Positions 26,672-35,674 are shown, counted from the first letter of the stretch. The stretch is 64,000 nucleotides of DNA from JAMXLO01 sp963749575 (GCA_963749575.1 CAVVNM010000014.1:248001-312000); one strand, 5' to 3'. Notes: generated by a model from the letters alone, not told the origin. Numbers and translations: made by a program.

Positions 26672-28273
26672 ATGAAACGCATCGACGCGAAGACGCTGCA
26701 TGCCTGGCTGCTCGACGGCCACGAACTCGCGCTGCTCGATGCACGCGAGGACGGTGAGTTCGGCGCCTCGCACCTGTTCTGGGCGGTGCCTTGCGCGCTG
26801 TCGAAGCGCGAGATCCGCGCCCGCGCGCTGCTGCCGCGCCTCACTGTGCGCATCTGCTGCGTCGACGATGGCCGTGGCGTTGCCGAACAGCTTGCCGCAT
26901 GGCTGGAGGGCATCGGCTGCAACGATGTCGCCATGCTGGACGGCGGCACCAAGGCCTGGGAGGCGGCCGGCTACGAGCTGTTCTCCGGCATCAACGTGCC
27001 ATCGAAGGCGTTCGGCGAATGGGTCGAGCACCACTACGGCACCGAGAGCGTCGATCCCCCGGACCTGAAGGCGTGGATCGATGCAGGCCGCAACATCGTG
27101 GTGCTCGACAGCCGCACGCACGAGGAGTTCGTGCGCATGTCGATCCCCACCGGCGTCAGCGTGCCGGGCGGCGAGCTGGTCTATCGCATCGGCGATATCG
27201 CACCTGATCCGGCGACACTGGTGGTGGTGAACTGCGCCGGCCGCACGCGCAGCATCATGGGCGCGGAGAGCCTGCGCCGCGCCGGCATCCCCAACAAGGT
27301 GATGGCGCTGCGCAACGGCACGATGGGCTGGGAGCTGGCCGGCTTCCGCTGCGACCGCGGCCGCACCGACAGGTTTGCGCCCGGCACGCCGAAGACCGCG
27401 GCGACGGCACGGCAGCGCGCGCAGGCGTTCGCGGAACAATCCGGCGTCGGCGTGATCGGCGCCATCGACCTCGCCCGCTTCGAGGACGATTCCGACCGCA
27501 CGCTCTACGTGCTGGACGTGCGCGACCCGGCCGAGTACCGCGCCGGCCACCGTCCCGGCACCATCAGCGCGCCGGGCGGGCAGCTGGTGCAGGCGACCGA
27601 TCAGTGGGTCGGCGTGCGCAATGCGCGCATCGTGCTGGTGGACGATACCGGCGTGCGCGCCCGCATGGCCGGGTCGTGGCTGCGCCAGATGGGCCATCGC
27701 GACGTGTTCGTTGTGGAGGGCGGGCTGGAGGCGATCCGCACCACCGGCCGCGAACGGCTGCCGGTGCCGGAACTCGGCGCCAGGGTGTCGGCGATCGATG
27801 TGACCGGTTTGGTCGCGCTGTTGGACAGCGGCAACGGCACCGTGGTGATCGACCTCGCCCGCAGCATCGAATTCCGCGACGGCCATATCCCCGGTGCGAT
27901 CTGGGGGGTTCGTACCCGTCTCGGCAAGCTGCAGCCGCAGTTGACCGCGGCGAAGCACGTGGTGATCACCTCGCCGGACGGGATCGCCGCGCGGCTGACG
28001 GTCGATGAGGTGAAGGGCCTGTGCACGGCGCAGGTGCGGGTGCTGGAAGGCGGCACCGATGCGTGGCACGCGTTCGGCCGGCCACTGGTGAAGGACCGCA
28101 CCACCCCGCCGGACGAAGCCTGCATCGACAGCTACCTGCGCGCCTATGACCGCAACTCCGGTGTGGTGGAAGCGATGAACGCCTATCTCACCTGGGAGAT
28201 CGAACTGGCCAACCAGATCAAGCGCGACGACACGGTGGCGTTCGGTGTTGGCGAGGCCTCTGCCGCACATTGA
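26672..28273 (+). CDS. four-domain rhodanese-like protein
   Basis: 533 residues made of four tandem rhodanese domains, each with an LDxR-type start: ALLDAREDGEFGASH (domain 1), VVLDSRTHEEFVRMS (2), YVLDVRDPAEYRAGHRPGT (3) and VVIDLARSIEFRDGHIPGA (4). The active-site loop keeps cysteine in domain 1 (CCVDDGRG) and domain 2 (NCAGRTRS). In domain 3 an aspartate (VDDTGVRA) and in domain 4 a serine (TSPDGIA) take its place. Domains 1-2 could transfer sulfur; 3-4 are probably structural or regulatory. An AGGAGG site precedes the ATG. The stop overlaps the TTG start of comF. Confidence 0.92.
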   Translation: MKRIDAKTLHAWLLDGHELALLDAREDGEFGASHLFWAVPCALSKREIRARALLPRLTVRICCVDDGRGVAEQLAAWLEGIGCNDVAMLDGGTKAWEAAGYELFSGINVPSKAFGEWVEHHYGTESVDPPDLKAWIDAGRNIVVLDSRTHEEFVRMSIPTGVSVPGGELVYRIGDIAPDPATLVVVNCAGRTRSIMGAESLRRAGIPNKVMALRNGTMGWELAGFRCDRGRTDRFAPGTPKTAATARQRAQAFAEQSGVGVIGAIDLARFEDDSDRTLYVLDVRDPAEYRAGHRPGTISAPGGQLVQATDQWVGVRNARIVLVDDTGVRARMAGSWLRQMGHRDVFVVEGGLEAIRTTGRERLPVPELGARVSAIDVTGLVALLDSGNGTVVIDLARSIEFRDGHIPGAIWGVRTRLGKLQPQLTAAKHVVITSPDGIAARLTVDEVKGLCTAQVRVLEGGTDAWHAFGRPLVKDRTTPPDEACIDSYLRAYDRNSGVVEAMNAYLTWEIELANQIKRDDTVAFGVGEASAAH

Positions 28274-29031
28274 CCTTGCGCGGCGGGGATTTTGCGTGGC
28301 GGGCCGGTCGCGCGCTGCTCGATCTGCTGCTGCCGCCGCACTGCGTCATCTGCGACGCGCCGGTGGACGCGCCGGGCCTGCTGTGCGCCGAGTGCTTTCG
28401 CCAGACCGGCTTCATCACCGAGCCGTTCTGCGCGCGCTGCGGCGTGCCGTTCGCGACTGCGGCGCTGGGTGGTGCCGAGCAACTTTGCCCAGGATGTCGT
28501 GCCGCCGCGCCGGTGTTCCAGCGCGCCCGCGCGGCGCTGCGCTATGACGCCCAGGGCCGGCGGCTGATCCTGCCGTTCAAGCATGCCGACCGCATCGAGC
28601 TGACCGCGATATTGGCATCGCACATGGCCCGCGCCGGCGCGGTGCTGTTGCGCGATGCGGACCTGCTGGTGCCGGTGCCGCTGCACCGCGTTCGGCTGTT
28701 CCTGCGGCGCTACAATCAGGCGGCGCTGTTGGCGAAGGCGGTCGGGCGGATCGCCGGGCGGCGATGCCTGCCCGACGCGCTGCTGCGCCGGCGTGCCACG
28801 GCGTCGCTGGGAGAGAAGTCGGCAGAGCAGCGCGCCGCCGAGGTTGCCGGTGCGTTCGCAATGCGTCCGTCGCGGGCCGGCCAAGTGGTGGGAAAGCGGG
28901 TAGTGCTGGTCGATGACGTGATGACGTCGGGCGCCACGGCAAATGCCTGCGCAACCACGCTGCTTGCCGGCGGGGCAACTTCGGTCGATGTTCTGGTGGC
29001 GGCACGCGTGCCGGATCCGCGGTTGAACTAA
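28270..29031 (+). CDS. comF: ComF family phosphoribosyltransferase-like protein
   Basis: 253 residues with a TTG start overlapping the rhodanese stop. The N-terminal zinc-ribbon region has four Cys pairs (CVIC, CAEC, CARC, CPGC), then a phosphoribosyltransferase domain with VLVDDVMTSGATANACAT as the PRPP loop. LLVPVPLHRVRLFLRRYNQA is the other family block. ComF homologues act in DNA uptake in naturally competent bacteria, but they are widespread and the substrate is unknown. In alphaproteobacteria it is usually followed by grxC; here three unrelated genes intervene. Confidence 0.93.
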   Translation: MTLRGGDFAWRAGRALLDLLLPPHCVICDAPVDAPGLLCAECFRQTGFITEPFCARCGVPFATAALGGAEQLCPGCRAAAPVFQRARAALRYDAQGRRLILPFKHADRIELTAILASHMARAGAVLLRDADLLVPVPLHRVRLFLRRYNQAALLAKAVGRIAGRRCLPDALLRRRATASLGEKSAEQRAAEVAGAFAMRPSRAGQVVGKRVVLVDDVMTSGATANACATTLLAGGATSVDVLVAARVPDPRLN

Positions 29032-29043
29032 GGAGACGCGTCA

Positions 29044-30270
29044 ATGGATGCAGTCGTCGGCCGGACCTGGCCCGCCGGCCTCACGCGGGTGCCCTACTGG
29101 CTCTACACCGACCCCGACATCCTCGCACTCGAACAGAAGCGTGTGTTCGAAGGCCCGGTCTGGAACTATCTCTGCCTCGACATCGATCTGCCAAACATCG
29201 GCGATTACCGTACCACCTTCGTCGGCACGATGCCGGTCGTGGTGGCGCGCGCCGAGGACGGCGAGCTCTGCGGATTCGAGAACCGCTGCGCGCATCGCGG
29301 CGCGCTGATCTGCCTCGACGATGGCGGCAGCGTGAAGGACTTCCAATGCGTCTATCACTCCTGGCGCTACGACCTGCGCGGCAACCTGCGCTCGATCGCG
29401 TTCAGCCGCGGCGTGAACGGCAAAGGCGGTATGCCTGCCGACTTCGACATGACCTGCCACGGCCCTCGCAAGCTTCGCGTCATCACGTTTTGCGGCATGG
29501 TGTTCGGCACGCTGTCGCCGGACGCGCCCGAGTTCGAGACCTGGCTCGGCCCCGAGATCGTCGGCCGCGTCCGCCGCGTACTCGGCAACCGCAGACCTGA
29601 GATCATTGGCCGCTTCACCCAGGCGCTGCCGAACAACTGGAAGCTGTACTTCGAGAACGTGCGCGACACCTACCATGCCAGTCTGCTGCACCTGTTCTTC
29701 GCCACCTTCCGCATCACACGGCTCAGTTCCGGCGGCGGCGTGCTGGTCAGCGAAACCGGCGAACATCACGCGTCGGCGACGCTGGCGCCGCCGCAAGGAA
29801 CCGACAGCAGTTACCAGGGCCTGCGTTCCGAGCAGGCGAGTTTTCGCCTCGCCGACCCAAGCCTGCTCGGCATGCATGACGAATTCCACGACGACATCCA
29901 ATTGCAGATCCTGTCGATCTTCCCCGGCTTCGTCCTGCAGCAGGTGCACAACGCGCTGGCGGTGCGCCAGATCGTGCCGCGCGGCGTCGCTGCGACTGAT
30001 CTGAACTGGACCTATCTCGGCTTCGTCGACGACACGCCGGAGCTGCGCGCGCATCGGCTGAAGCAGAACAATCTGGTAGGACCGGCGGGCTATGTGTCGA
30101 TGGAGGACGGCGCGGTCGGCGGCTTCGTGCAGCGCGGCATTGCCGCGGCGGCAGATGAGCTGTCGGTGATCGAGATGGGCGGCGCCGACGCCGCGACGCA
30201 GGATACGCGTGCCACCGAGGCTTCGGTGCGCGGCTTCTGGAAGGCGTATCGCATGCACATGGATCTGTGA
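29044..30270 (+). CDS. Rieske non-haem iron oxygenase, alpha subunit
   Basis: 408 residues. The Rieske [2Fe-2S] site is complete (RCAHRG with C82 and H84, then QCVYHSW with C102 and H105). The mononuclear iron facial triad is visible in ENVRDTYHASLLH (D208, H211, H216). Such proteins dihydroxylate or demethylate aromatic acids with electrons from a ferredoxin and reductase. The sequence resembles anthranilate/benzoate-type large subunits, but the substrate is not certain. AAGGAGA lies 6 bases before the ATG. The beta subunit overlaps directly downstream; no ferredoxin or reductase gene is nearby. Confidence 0.92.
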   Translation: MDAVVGRTWPAGLTRVPYWLYTDPDILALEQKRVFEGPVWNYLCLDIDLPNIGDYRTTFVGTMPVVVARAEDGELCGFENRCAHRGALICLDDGGSVKDFQCVYHSWRYDLRGNLRSIAFSRGVNGKGGMPADFDMTCHGPRKLRVITFCGMVFGTLSPDAPEFETWLGPEIVGRVRRVLGNRRPEIIGRFTQALPNNWKLYFENVRDTYHASLLHLFFATFRITRLSSGGGVLVSETGEHHASATLAPPQGTDSSYQGLRSEQASFRLADPSLLGMHDEFHDDIQLQILSIFPGFVLQQVHNALAVRQIVPRGVAATDLNWTYLGFVDDTPELRAHRLKQNNLVGPAGYVSMEDGAVGGFVQRGIAAAADELSVIEMGGADAATQDTRATEASVRGFWKAYRMHMDL

Positions 30271-30740
30271 CAGCGATGAATGCCGAGACGTGGTTCCGGC
30301 TGGCTGCGCTGAACACGGAATATGCCAACTGCATCGACGCCGATCGGCTGGAGGAATGGCCCGGCCTGTTCCTGGAGCACTGCCTCTACAAGATCACCAG
30401 CGCTGACAACCATCGCCGTGGCTACGCGGCCGGGCTGGTCTATGCCGACTCGCGCGCGATGCTGACCGATCGCGTAGCGGCGCTGCGGGAGGCCAACATC
30501 TATGAGCGCCAGAGCTATCGCCACATCGTGGGGATGCCGGCGCTGCGTACCGGCGAGGACATTACGGCGGAAACCCCGTTCCTGGTGGTGCGCACCATGC
30601 GCGACGGCCGGATGGACCTGTTCGCCGCCGGTCTCTACCTGGATCGCGTGCGCGAGGCCGGCGGGACGCTGCGGTTCGCCGAACGTGTCGTGGTCTGCGA
30701 CAGCTCGCGCGTCGATACGCTGCTGGCAATTCCGCTGTAG
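30267..30740 (+). CDS. aromatic-ring-hydroxylating dioxygenase, beta subunit
   Basis: 157 residues with the cone-shaped NTF2-like fold of small dioxygenase subunits. The opening ETWFRLAALNTEYANCIDAD, DRVAALREANIYERQSYRH and the central RTMRDGRMDLFAAGLYLDRV are characteristic. It stabilises the alpha3beta3 oxygenase. The GTG at 30267 overlaps the alpha-subunit stop by 4 bases; ATG 30276 is the alternative. The tight coupling confirms one complex. Confidence 0.88.
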   Translation: MTAMNAETWFRLAALNTEYANCIDADRLEEWPGLFLEHCLYKITSADNHRRGYAAGLVYADSRAMLTDRVAALREANIYERQSYRHIVGMPALRTGEDITAETPFLVVRTMRDGRMDLFAAGLYLDRVREAGGTLRFAERVVVCDSSRVDTLLAIPL

Positions 30741-30782
30741 ATGTCGGCTGGCAAGGACAGTGTGCCAGCATGCCTCTGAACG

Positions 30783-31778
30783 ATGACGAACCACGACGAA
30801 GCCAACGAATTCGACCCCAGCACGGTGCTGAACCAGGGCGTCATCGCCCGTGTCGCGCCAACCGGCGGAGCTACCCGTGCCGTTGCGGAAAAGACGCTGC
30901 TGATCACCGGCCTCGCGCGCTCCGGCACCAGCATGCTCGCCGCCCTGCTGCAGGCGGCAGGCGTCTGGCTCGGTGACCATGTCTACCAGCCGATCAACGA
31001 GGATGCCGAGATCACGCAGATGCTCCGTGCGCGCGACTTCACCCGGCTCGACGCGCTGATCGCGCAACAGGACGCAAAGGCGGCGATCTGGGGCTTCAAG
31101 ATGCCCGATCTCCACCAGTTCCTGCAGCACGATGAGATGTCACGGTTTCGCAATCCACATCTGCTGGTGATCTTCCGCGATCCGGTCGCGGTCGCAGCGC
31201 GCAACGCGCTGTCGGAGCACATCGATGGCACCCAGGCGATTGTCGAGGCGACCGCAGCGATGCACTCGCTGACGCAGTTCGCCCGGGTCTCGCACCTGCC
31301 GTTCCTGCTGCTGAGCTACGAAAAGGCGCTGGTGTTCCCGCGCATGTTCATCGACAACGTGCTCGGCTTCTGCGGTATCGCGATGGACGAGGCCGGGCGT
31401 ACCGACCTGCTGGGCCACGTCCAGCCTAACCGCACCCAGTACGTGCTCACCGCGAATCGCACCTTCCAGGGTCACCTGGAAGGCGTGCTCGATGGCAGGC
31501 TGTATGGCTGGGCGCGCCATGTCGGCAACCTGACGCCGGTGCTGCTGGATCTGGTGATCGACGACAGGCTCGCCGCGACGTTCCCGGCCGGTGAATTCCG
31601 CGCGGACCTGCTGGCGGCCAATCTCGGCAACGGCAACCACGCCTTCTTTCTCGACCTGGACGATTTCGAGGTGGCCGACAATTCGGTGATCCGTGTCAGG
31701 GTCAACCGTCGCAGATTCGAACTGACGAACAGCGGTCGATCACTGGCGGAGCTGAAGGCCTTGCGCGGACCGCAGTGA
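30783..31778 (+). CDS. sulfotransferase-family protein with extra C-terminal domain
   Basis: 331 residues. The P-loop domain has LLITGLARSGTSMLAALLQA (PAPS 5'-phosphate loop, about 39-58) and LLVIFRDPVAVAARNALSEH (3'-phosphate RDP motif), then SYEKAL. Sulfotransferases and related glycan-linked kinases share this layout. From about residue 232 there is a separate domain: QGHLEGVLDGRLYGWARHVG, then LLDLVIDDRLAATFPAGEFR and GNHAFFLDL. It resembles a module I associate with alphaproteobacterial glycan proteins (tentative). Sulfation of a polysaccharide or lipid is inferred. Its stop overlaps by 4 bases a possible GTG start of the glutaredoxin frame. Confidence 0.75.
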   Translation: MTNHDEANEFDPSTVLNQGVIARVAPTGGATRAVAEKTLLITGLARSGTSMLAALLQAAGVWLGDHVYQPINEDAEITQMLRARDFTRLDALIAQQDAKAAIWGFKMPDLHQFLQHDEMSRFRNPHLLVIFRDPVAVAARNALSEHIDGTQAIVEATAAMHSLTQFARVSHLPFLLLSYEKALVFPRMFIDNVLGFCGIAMDEAGRTDLLGHVQPNRTQYVLTANRTFQGHLEGVLDGRLYGWARHVGNLTPVLLDLVIDDRLAATFPAGEFRADLLAANLGNGNHAFFLDLDDFEVADNSVIRVRVNRRRFELTNSGRSLAELKALRGPQ

Positions 31779-31810
31779 AATCAGAGTTTGCGGCCAGGAA
31801 GGAATTGCGA

Positions 31811-32071
31811 ATGCCAGACATCGAGATTTACACCCAACCGTGGTGCCCGTACTGCGCCCGTGCCGTCAGCCTGTTGAGCGCCAAGGCGGTGGCGTTCCGC
31901 GAGATCGATGCTCCGCACGGCACGGCCGAACGCGAGGCATCGATCCGCCGTTCCGGGGGGCGTACCACCGTCCCGCAGATCTTCATCGCCGGCCGACACA
32001 TCGGCGGTTGCGACGAGTTGGTGGCGCTCGATCGGGCCGGCAAACTCGATCCGTTGCTGCACGCCGGATAG
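31811..32071 (+). CDS. grxC: glutaredoxin 3
   Basis: 86 residues. Dithiol active site CPYC at 13-16 (IYTQPWCPYCARAV), the TVPQIFI cis-Pro loop and the GGCDEL glutathione-binding end are all present. It reduces disulfides and glutathione-mixed disulfides in the cytoplasm. ATG 31811 gives the normal N-terminus and has AGGAAGGAA upstream; a GTG at 31775 would add 12 unlike residues. It restores the conserved order comF-grxC-DUF1178-ubiG after the inserted genes. Confidence 0.96.
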   Translation: MPDIEIYTQPWCPYCARAVSLLSAKAVAFREIDAPHGTAEREASIRRSGGRTTVPQIFIAGRHIGGCDELVALDRAGKLDPLLHAG

Positions 32072-32139
32072 CAACATTTGCCGGCAACGCTTTGGCACTC
32101 CCTTGCCACGAGTGCCAGAGTTCGCCATCTAGGGTAGCG

Positions 32140-32604
32140 ATGATCCATTACGATCTACATTGCAGTCAGGACCATGCGTTCGACGGCTGGTTCAAGGACA
32201 GCGTCGCGTTCGAGCGGCTGGCCAAGCGTGGCCTGCTGGAATGCCCGCACTGCGGCGACGCCAAGGTGGAGCGCTCGCTGATGCGGCCGGCGGTCACCAA
32301 GCGTGCGGCCGCGCCGGTTCCGGTTCCGGTCCCGGCGCCGCAGCCCCCCGCGCAGCCCGATGCCGTGGCTGGTGGTCCGATACCCGCGCATGTGCGCGCG
32401 ATGCTTCAGCGCATGCGGTCCGAGGTGGAGAAGCACTGCGACTACGTCGGACCGCAGTTCGCCGAGGAGGCGCGCAAGATCCACCGCGGTGAGAGCGACA
32501 AGCGCGGCATCTACGGCGAGACCAGCCCGGAGCAGGCCGAGGCGCTGGCTGATGAGGGCATCGAGATTTCGCGGATACCCTGGGTCCCCCGCGCAGACGG
32601 GTAG
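32140..32604 (+). CDS. DUF1178 family protein
   Basis: 154 residues. MIHYDLHCSQDHAFDGWFKD and LLECPHCGDAKVERSLMRPA form the N-terminal zinc-ribbon-like part of DUF1178. A Pro/Ala-rich linker (about 58-86) follows, then VRAMLQRMRSEVEKHCDYVG, the HRGESDKRGIYGETSPEQ block and GIEISRIPWVPRADG, all family signatures. Function unknown, but the gene is usually next to grxC and ubiG in alphaproteobacteria, as here. Convergent with ubiG, touching end to end. Confidence 0.92.
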   Translation: MIHYDLHCSQDHAFDGWFKDSVAFERLAKRGLLECPHCGDAKVERSLMRPAVTKRAAAPVPVPVPAPQPPAQPDAVAGGPIPAHVRAMLQRMRSEVEKHCDYVGPQFAEEARKIHRGESDKRGIYGETSPEQAEALADEGIEISRIPWVPRADG

Positions 32605-33339
32605 TCAGCCCGCCGCGGCGATAAGATAGTTCACCGAGAGATTGCGGCTCGCGGCCCAACGCCCGGTGAGCGGGTCAGCGACCAGGCCGGTGAGGTCCGT
32701 CACCCGCAATCCGACCTGTCGCAACATGGTGGCAAGCTCGGTGGGCGTGATGAAGCGGCGCCACTGATGGGTGCCGACCGGCAGCCAGCGCAGCAGATAT
32801 TCGGCGGCAACCTTGGCGGCGAGGAATGACTGCGGCGTCCGGTTGAGGGTGGAAAGGAACAGCGTGCCCCCGGGCAGCAGCAGACTGGCGAGCGTTGCCA
32901 GGAAGGCGGTTGGATCGGGCACGTGCTCGATCACCTCCAGGGCTGTGATGACCGGGAACCGCGCCGGCTCGGCCAACAGGTCCTCGGCGACCCCGGTCCG
33001 ATAGGCGAGCGGCAGGTTCTGCCCCTCGGCATGGGCACGCGCGGCCTGGATCGCCGCGTCGGCGGCGTCCAGGCCCAGCACGGCGAAACCGCGGCGGGCG
33101 AGCGCTTCGGCGGCCAGCCCGGCGCCACAGCCGACGTCGAGGACGCCGGCAGGTGCTGCCCCTCCCCCCACCTCCGTTCCGCGCGGGCCGGGGGAGCACG
33201 CCACGCGATCCACGATCCACGCCACCCGCGTCGGGTTCATCCGATGCAGCGGTCGCATCGGGCCGTCCGGGTCCCACCAGCGCGGCGCGAGCGCGTCGAA
33301 TCTGGCAACCTCCGCAGCCGAAGCCGTCATGACTGGCAT
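32605..33339 (-). CDS. ubiG: ubiquinone biosynthesis O-methyltransferase
   Basis: 244 residues. UbiG performs both O-methylations in ubiquinone synthesis. The N-terminus EVARFDALAPRWWDPDGPMR followed by PLHRMNPTR is diagnostic. The SAM site is VLDVGCGAGLAAEALARRG, then LEVIEHVPDP and LFLSTLNRTPQSFLAAKVAA. The start is the Met at 33339 or 33330; the frame extends to 33393 but without resemblance. Ubiquinone feeds the bc1 complex encoded at 7-10 kb. Confidence 0.95.
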   Translation of the reverse strand: MPVMTASAAEVARFDALAPRWWDPDGPMRPLHRMNPTRVAWIVDRVACSPGPRGTEVGGGAAPAGVLDVGCGAGLAAEALARRGFAVLGLDAADAAIQAARAHAEGQNLPLAYRTGVAEDLLAEPARFPVITALEVIEHVPDPTAFLATLASLLLPGGTLFLSTLNRTPQSFLAAKVAAEYLLRWLPVGTHQWRRFITPTELATMLRQVGLRVTDLTGLVADPLTGRWAASRNLSVNYLIAAAG

Positions 33340-33402
33340 GGTTGCCCCTGCTGTTCCGCGCCAGTATGACCACCCGCACCCGACCACTGGCAACTGGCAG
33401 GA

Positions 33403-34620
33403 ATGTCACGCATCGTGATGAAGTTCGGCGGCACCTCGGTCGCCGACCTCGACCGCATCCGCAACGTCGCTACCCGCGTGAAGCGCGAGGTCGAGGCGGG
33501 GAACCAGGTCGCCGTCGTGGTCTCCGCCATGGCGGGCGTCACCAACCAGCTGGTTGCGTACTGCCAGGGCCTGTCATCGCTGCACGATGCCCGGGAATAC
33601 GATACGGTGGTGGCGACCGGCGAACAGGTCACCACGGGTCTGCTGGCAATCGCGCTGCAGGAACTCGGCGTCGAGGCACGATCCTGGCAGGGCTGGCAGA
33701 TCCCGATCCGCACCGACAACGCCCACGGCAAGGCGCGGATCGCCGGCATCGAGGGGAGCGAACTGATCCGCCGCATGGGGGCGGGCCAGGTCGCCGTGGT
33801 GTCCGGCTTCCAGGGCATCGGCACCGACAACCGCGTCACCACGTTGGGCCGCGGCGGATCGGACACTTCGGCCGTGGCGCTGGCGGCCGCGCTGCGGGCC
33901 GATCGATGCGACATCTATACCGACGTCGATGGCGTCTACACCACGGATCCGCGCATCGTGCCGAAGGCGCGGAAGCTTGCCCATATCAGCTACGAGGAGA
34001 TGCTGGAGCTGGCATCGGTCGGCGCCAAGGTGTTGCAGACCCGCAGCGTCGAGCTGGCGATGAATGAGCGGGTGCGCATTCAGGTACTGTCAAGCTTTGC
34101 CGACGTGCCAGGCACGCTGGTCGTGGACGAGGACGAGATCGTGGAAAAACAGACCGTATCGGGCATCGCCTACTCGCGCGACGATGCCAAGATAACGCTG
34201 CGGCGGGTACCGGATCGGCCGGGGATCGCTGCTGCGGTGTTCGGCGCGCTGTCCGAGCACAACGTCAATGTCGACATGATCGTGCAGAATATCTCCGCCG
34301 ACGGGATGACCGACATGACCTTCACCGTGAGCAAGGCCGACCTGCCCCGCGCCCAGGCGACGCTGGCCGAGGCACGGCCACAGATCGGATTTGCCGAGGT
34401 TCTGGCGGACCCTGACGTGGCCAAGATCAGTGTGGTCGGCGTCGGCATGCGCAGCCATGCCGGCGTGGCCAACACGATGTTCCGCGCACTCGCCGACAAG
34501 GCGATCAACATCCAGGTGATCTCCACCAGCGAGATCAAGGTGAGCGTGCTGGTGGCGGCCGAATACACCGAGCTGGCGGTGCGCGCGCTGCACACCGCCT
34601 ATGGCCTCGATGGCGCCTGA
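33403..34620 (+). CDS. lysC: aspartate kinase
   Basis: 405 residues. Phosphorylates aspartate at the head of the Lys/Met/Thr/diaminopimelate pathway. The kinase domain shows IVMKFGGTSVADLDRIRNVA, VVSAMAGVTNQL, GRGGSDTSAVALAAALRADR and DVDGVYTTDPRIVP. Two ACT domains follow (ITLRRVPDRPGIAAAVFGAL and ISVVGVGMRSHAGVANTMF), the site of feedback control by lysine and/or threonine. Monofunctional type. The 3' end overlaps the next gene by 20 bases, so an operon with the nitronate monooxygenase is likely. Confidence 0.97.
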   Translation: MSRIVMKFGGTSVADLDRIRNVATRVKREVEAGNQVAVVVSAMAGVTNQLVAYCQGLSSLHDAREYDTVVATGEQVTTGLLAIALQELGVEARSWQGWQIPIRTDNAHGKARIAGIEGSELIRRMGAGQVAVVSGFQGIGTDNRVTTLGRGGSDTSAVALAAALRADRCDIYTDVDGVYTTDPRIVPKARKLAHISYEEMLELASVGAKVLQTRSVELAMNERVRIQVLSSFADVPGTLVVDEDEIVEKQTVSGIAYSRDDAKITLRRVPDRPGIAAAVFGALSEHNVNVDMIVQNISADGMTDMTFTVSKADLPRAQATLAEARPQIGFAEVLADPDVAKISVVGVGMRSHAGVANTMFRALADKAINIQVISTSEIKVSVLVAAEYTELAVRALHTAYGLDGA

Positions 34621-35674
34621 CATCGCCGCACCTGACCTGGCGCTGACCGCGGCCCAGGCGGAGCTGGACCGGCTGTGGGCACGCGGTACCGCGCTGCTCG
34701 GCTGCCGCTTCGCCATCATGGGCGGGGCGATGAGCTGGCTGAGCGAGCGGCACCTGGTGGCCGCCATCTCCAATGCGGGCGGCTTCGGCGTGATCGCTTG
34801 CGGCTCGATGGAGCCGGACCTGCTGGCCGCCGAAATCGCGGGAACGCAGCAGCTGACCGACCGGCCGTTCGGCGTCAACCTGATCACCATGCATCCGCGC
34901 CTCGACGCGCTGATCCGTGTCTGCCTCGAGGCGCGGGTCGGCCACGTCGTACTGGCCGGCGGCATTCCGCCCAGCGGTGCGGTGCGGGCCGTGAAGGACG
35001 GCGGGGCAAAGCTGATCGCGTTCACACCGGCGCTGGTGTTGGCAAAACGACTGATCCGCTCCGGGGCGGACGCGCTGGTGATCGAGGGGTCGGAGGCCGG
35101 CGGACATATCGGTCCGGTGTCGCTGATGGTGCTTGCCCAGGAGATCCTGCCGCAGATTCGCGCCGTGCCGGTGTTTGTCGCCGGTGGACTGGGACACGGC
35201 GAGGCGGTTCTGGCGCTGCTGGAGATGGGCGCATCGGGCGCGCAGTTGGGCACCAAGTTTGCCGCCGCCACCGAGTTGATCGCCCATCCGAACTTCAAGC
35301 GTGTCTTCATCCGGGCGGCGGCGCGGGACGCAGTGCCCTCGGTGCAGCTGGATGAGCGGTTCCCGGTGATCCCGGTGCGCGGACTGGTCAATGAGGGCGT
35401 AAAGCGCTTCCTGCGCTTCCAGGCGGCGACGCGCGACCGGTTCGAGGCAGGCGAACTGACCAAGGAAGCGGCGCAACTCGCCATCGAGCACTTCTGGGCC
35501 GGGGCGCTGCGGCGCGCGGCGATCGATGGCGATGTCGAGACCGGGTCGGTGATGGCGGGACAATCGGTCGGCATGGTGACGGCCGAGCAGCCCACGGCGG
35601 AGATTATCGCGGAACTGGTCGGGCAGGCGGTCGCGGCATTGGTCGCGCGCAACGGACCAGCCGGGCCGCGATGA
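34601..35674 (+). CDS. nitronate monooxygenase family (NPD/2-nitropropane dioxygenase-like)
   Basis: 357 residues forming an FMN TIM barrel. Signatures are FAIMGGAMSWLSERHLVAAI, SNAGGFGVIACGSM, FGVNLITMHPRLDALI, DALVIEGSEAGGHIG (catalytic-His region, H in GGHIG) and VFVAGGLGHGEAVLALLEMG (phosphate loop). The family oxidises nitronates, but related enoyl reductases share the fold, so the natural substrate is open. It sits between lysC and ptsP with overlaps at both ends (20 and 4 bases). An ATG at 34610 is an alternative start. Confidence 0.9.
   Translation: MASMAPDIAAPDLALTAAQAELDRLWARGTALLGCRFAIMGGAMSWLSERHLVAAISNAGGFGVIACGSMEPDLLAAEIAGTQQLTDRPFGVNLITMHPRLDALIRVCLEARVGHVVLAGGIPPSGAVRAVKDGGAKLIAFTPALVLAKRLIRSGADALVIEGSEAGGHIGPVSLMVLAQEILPQIRAVPVFVAGGLGHGEAVLALLEMGASGAQLGTKFAAATELIAHPNFKRVFIRAAARDAVPSVQLDERFPVIPVRGLVNEGVKRFLRFQAATRDRFEAGELTKEAAQLAIEHFWAGALRRAAIDGDVETGSVMAGQSVGMVTAEQPTAEIIAELVGQAVAALVARNGPAGPR

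Noticed and set aside
29044..31778. Biosynthetic cluster for a sulfated aromatic compound
   Set aside because: Tempting because an oxygenase and a sulfotransferase are adjacent, but there are no core biosynthetic enzymes and no shared overlap between the two parts.
31775..31810. GTG start making a longer glutaredoxin
   Set aside because: The extra residues have no match to GrxC and the ATG at 31811 has a proper ribosome site.
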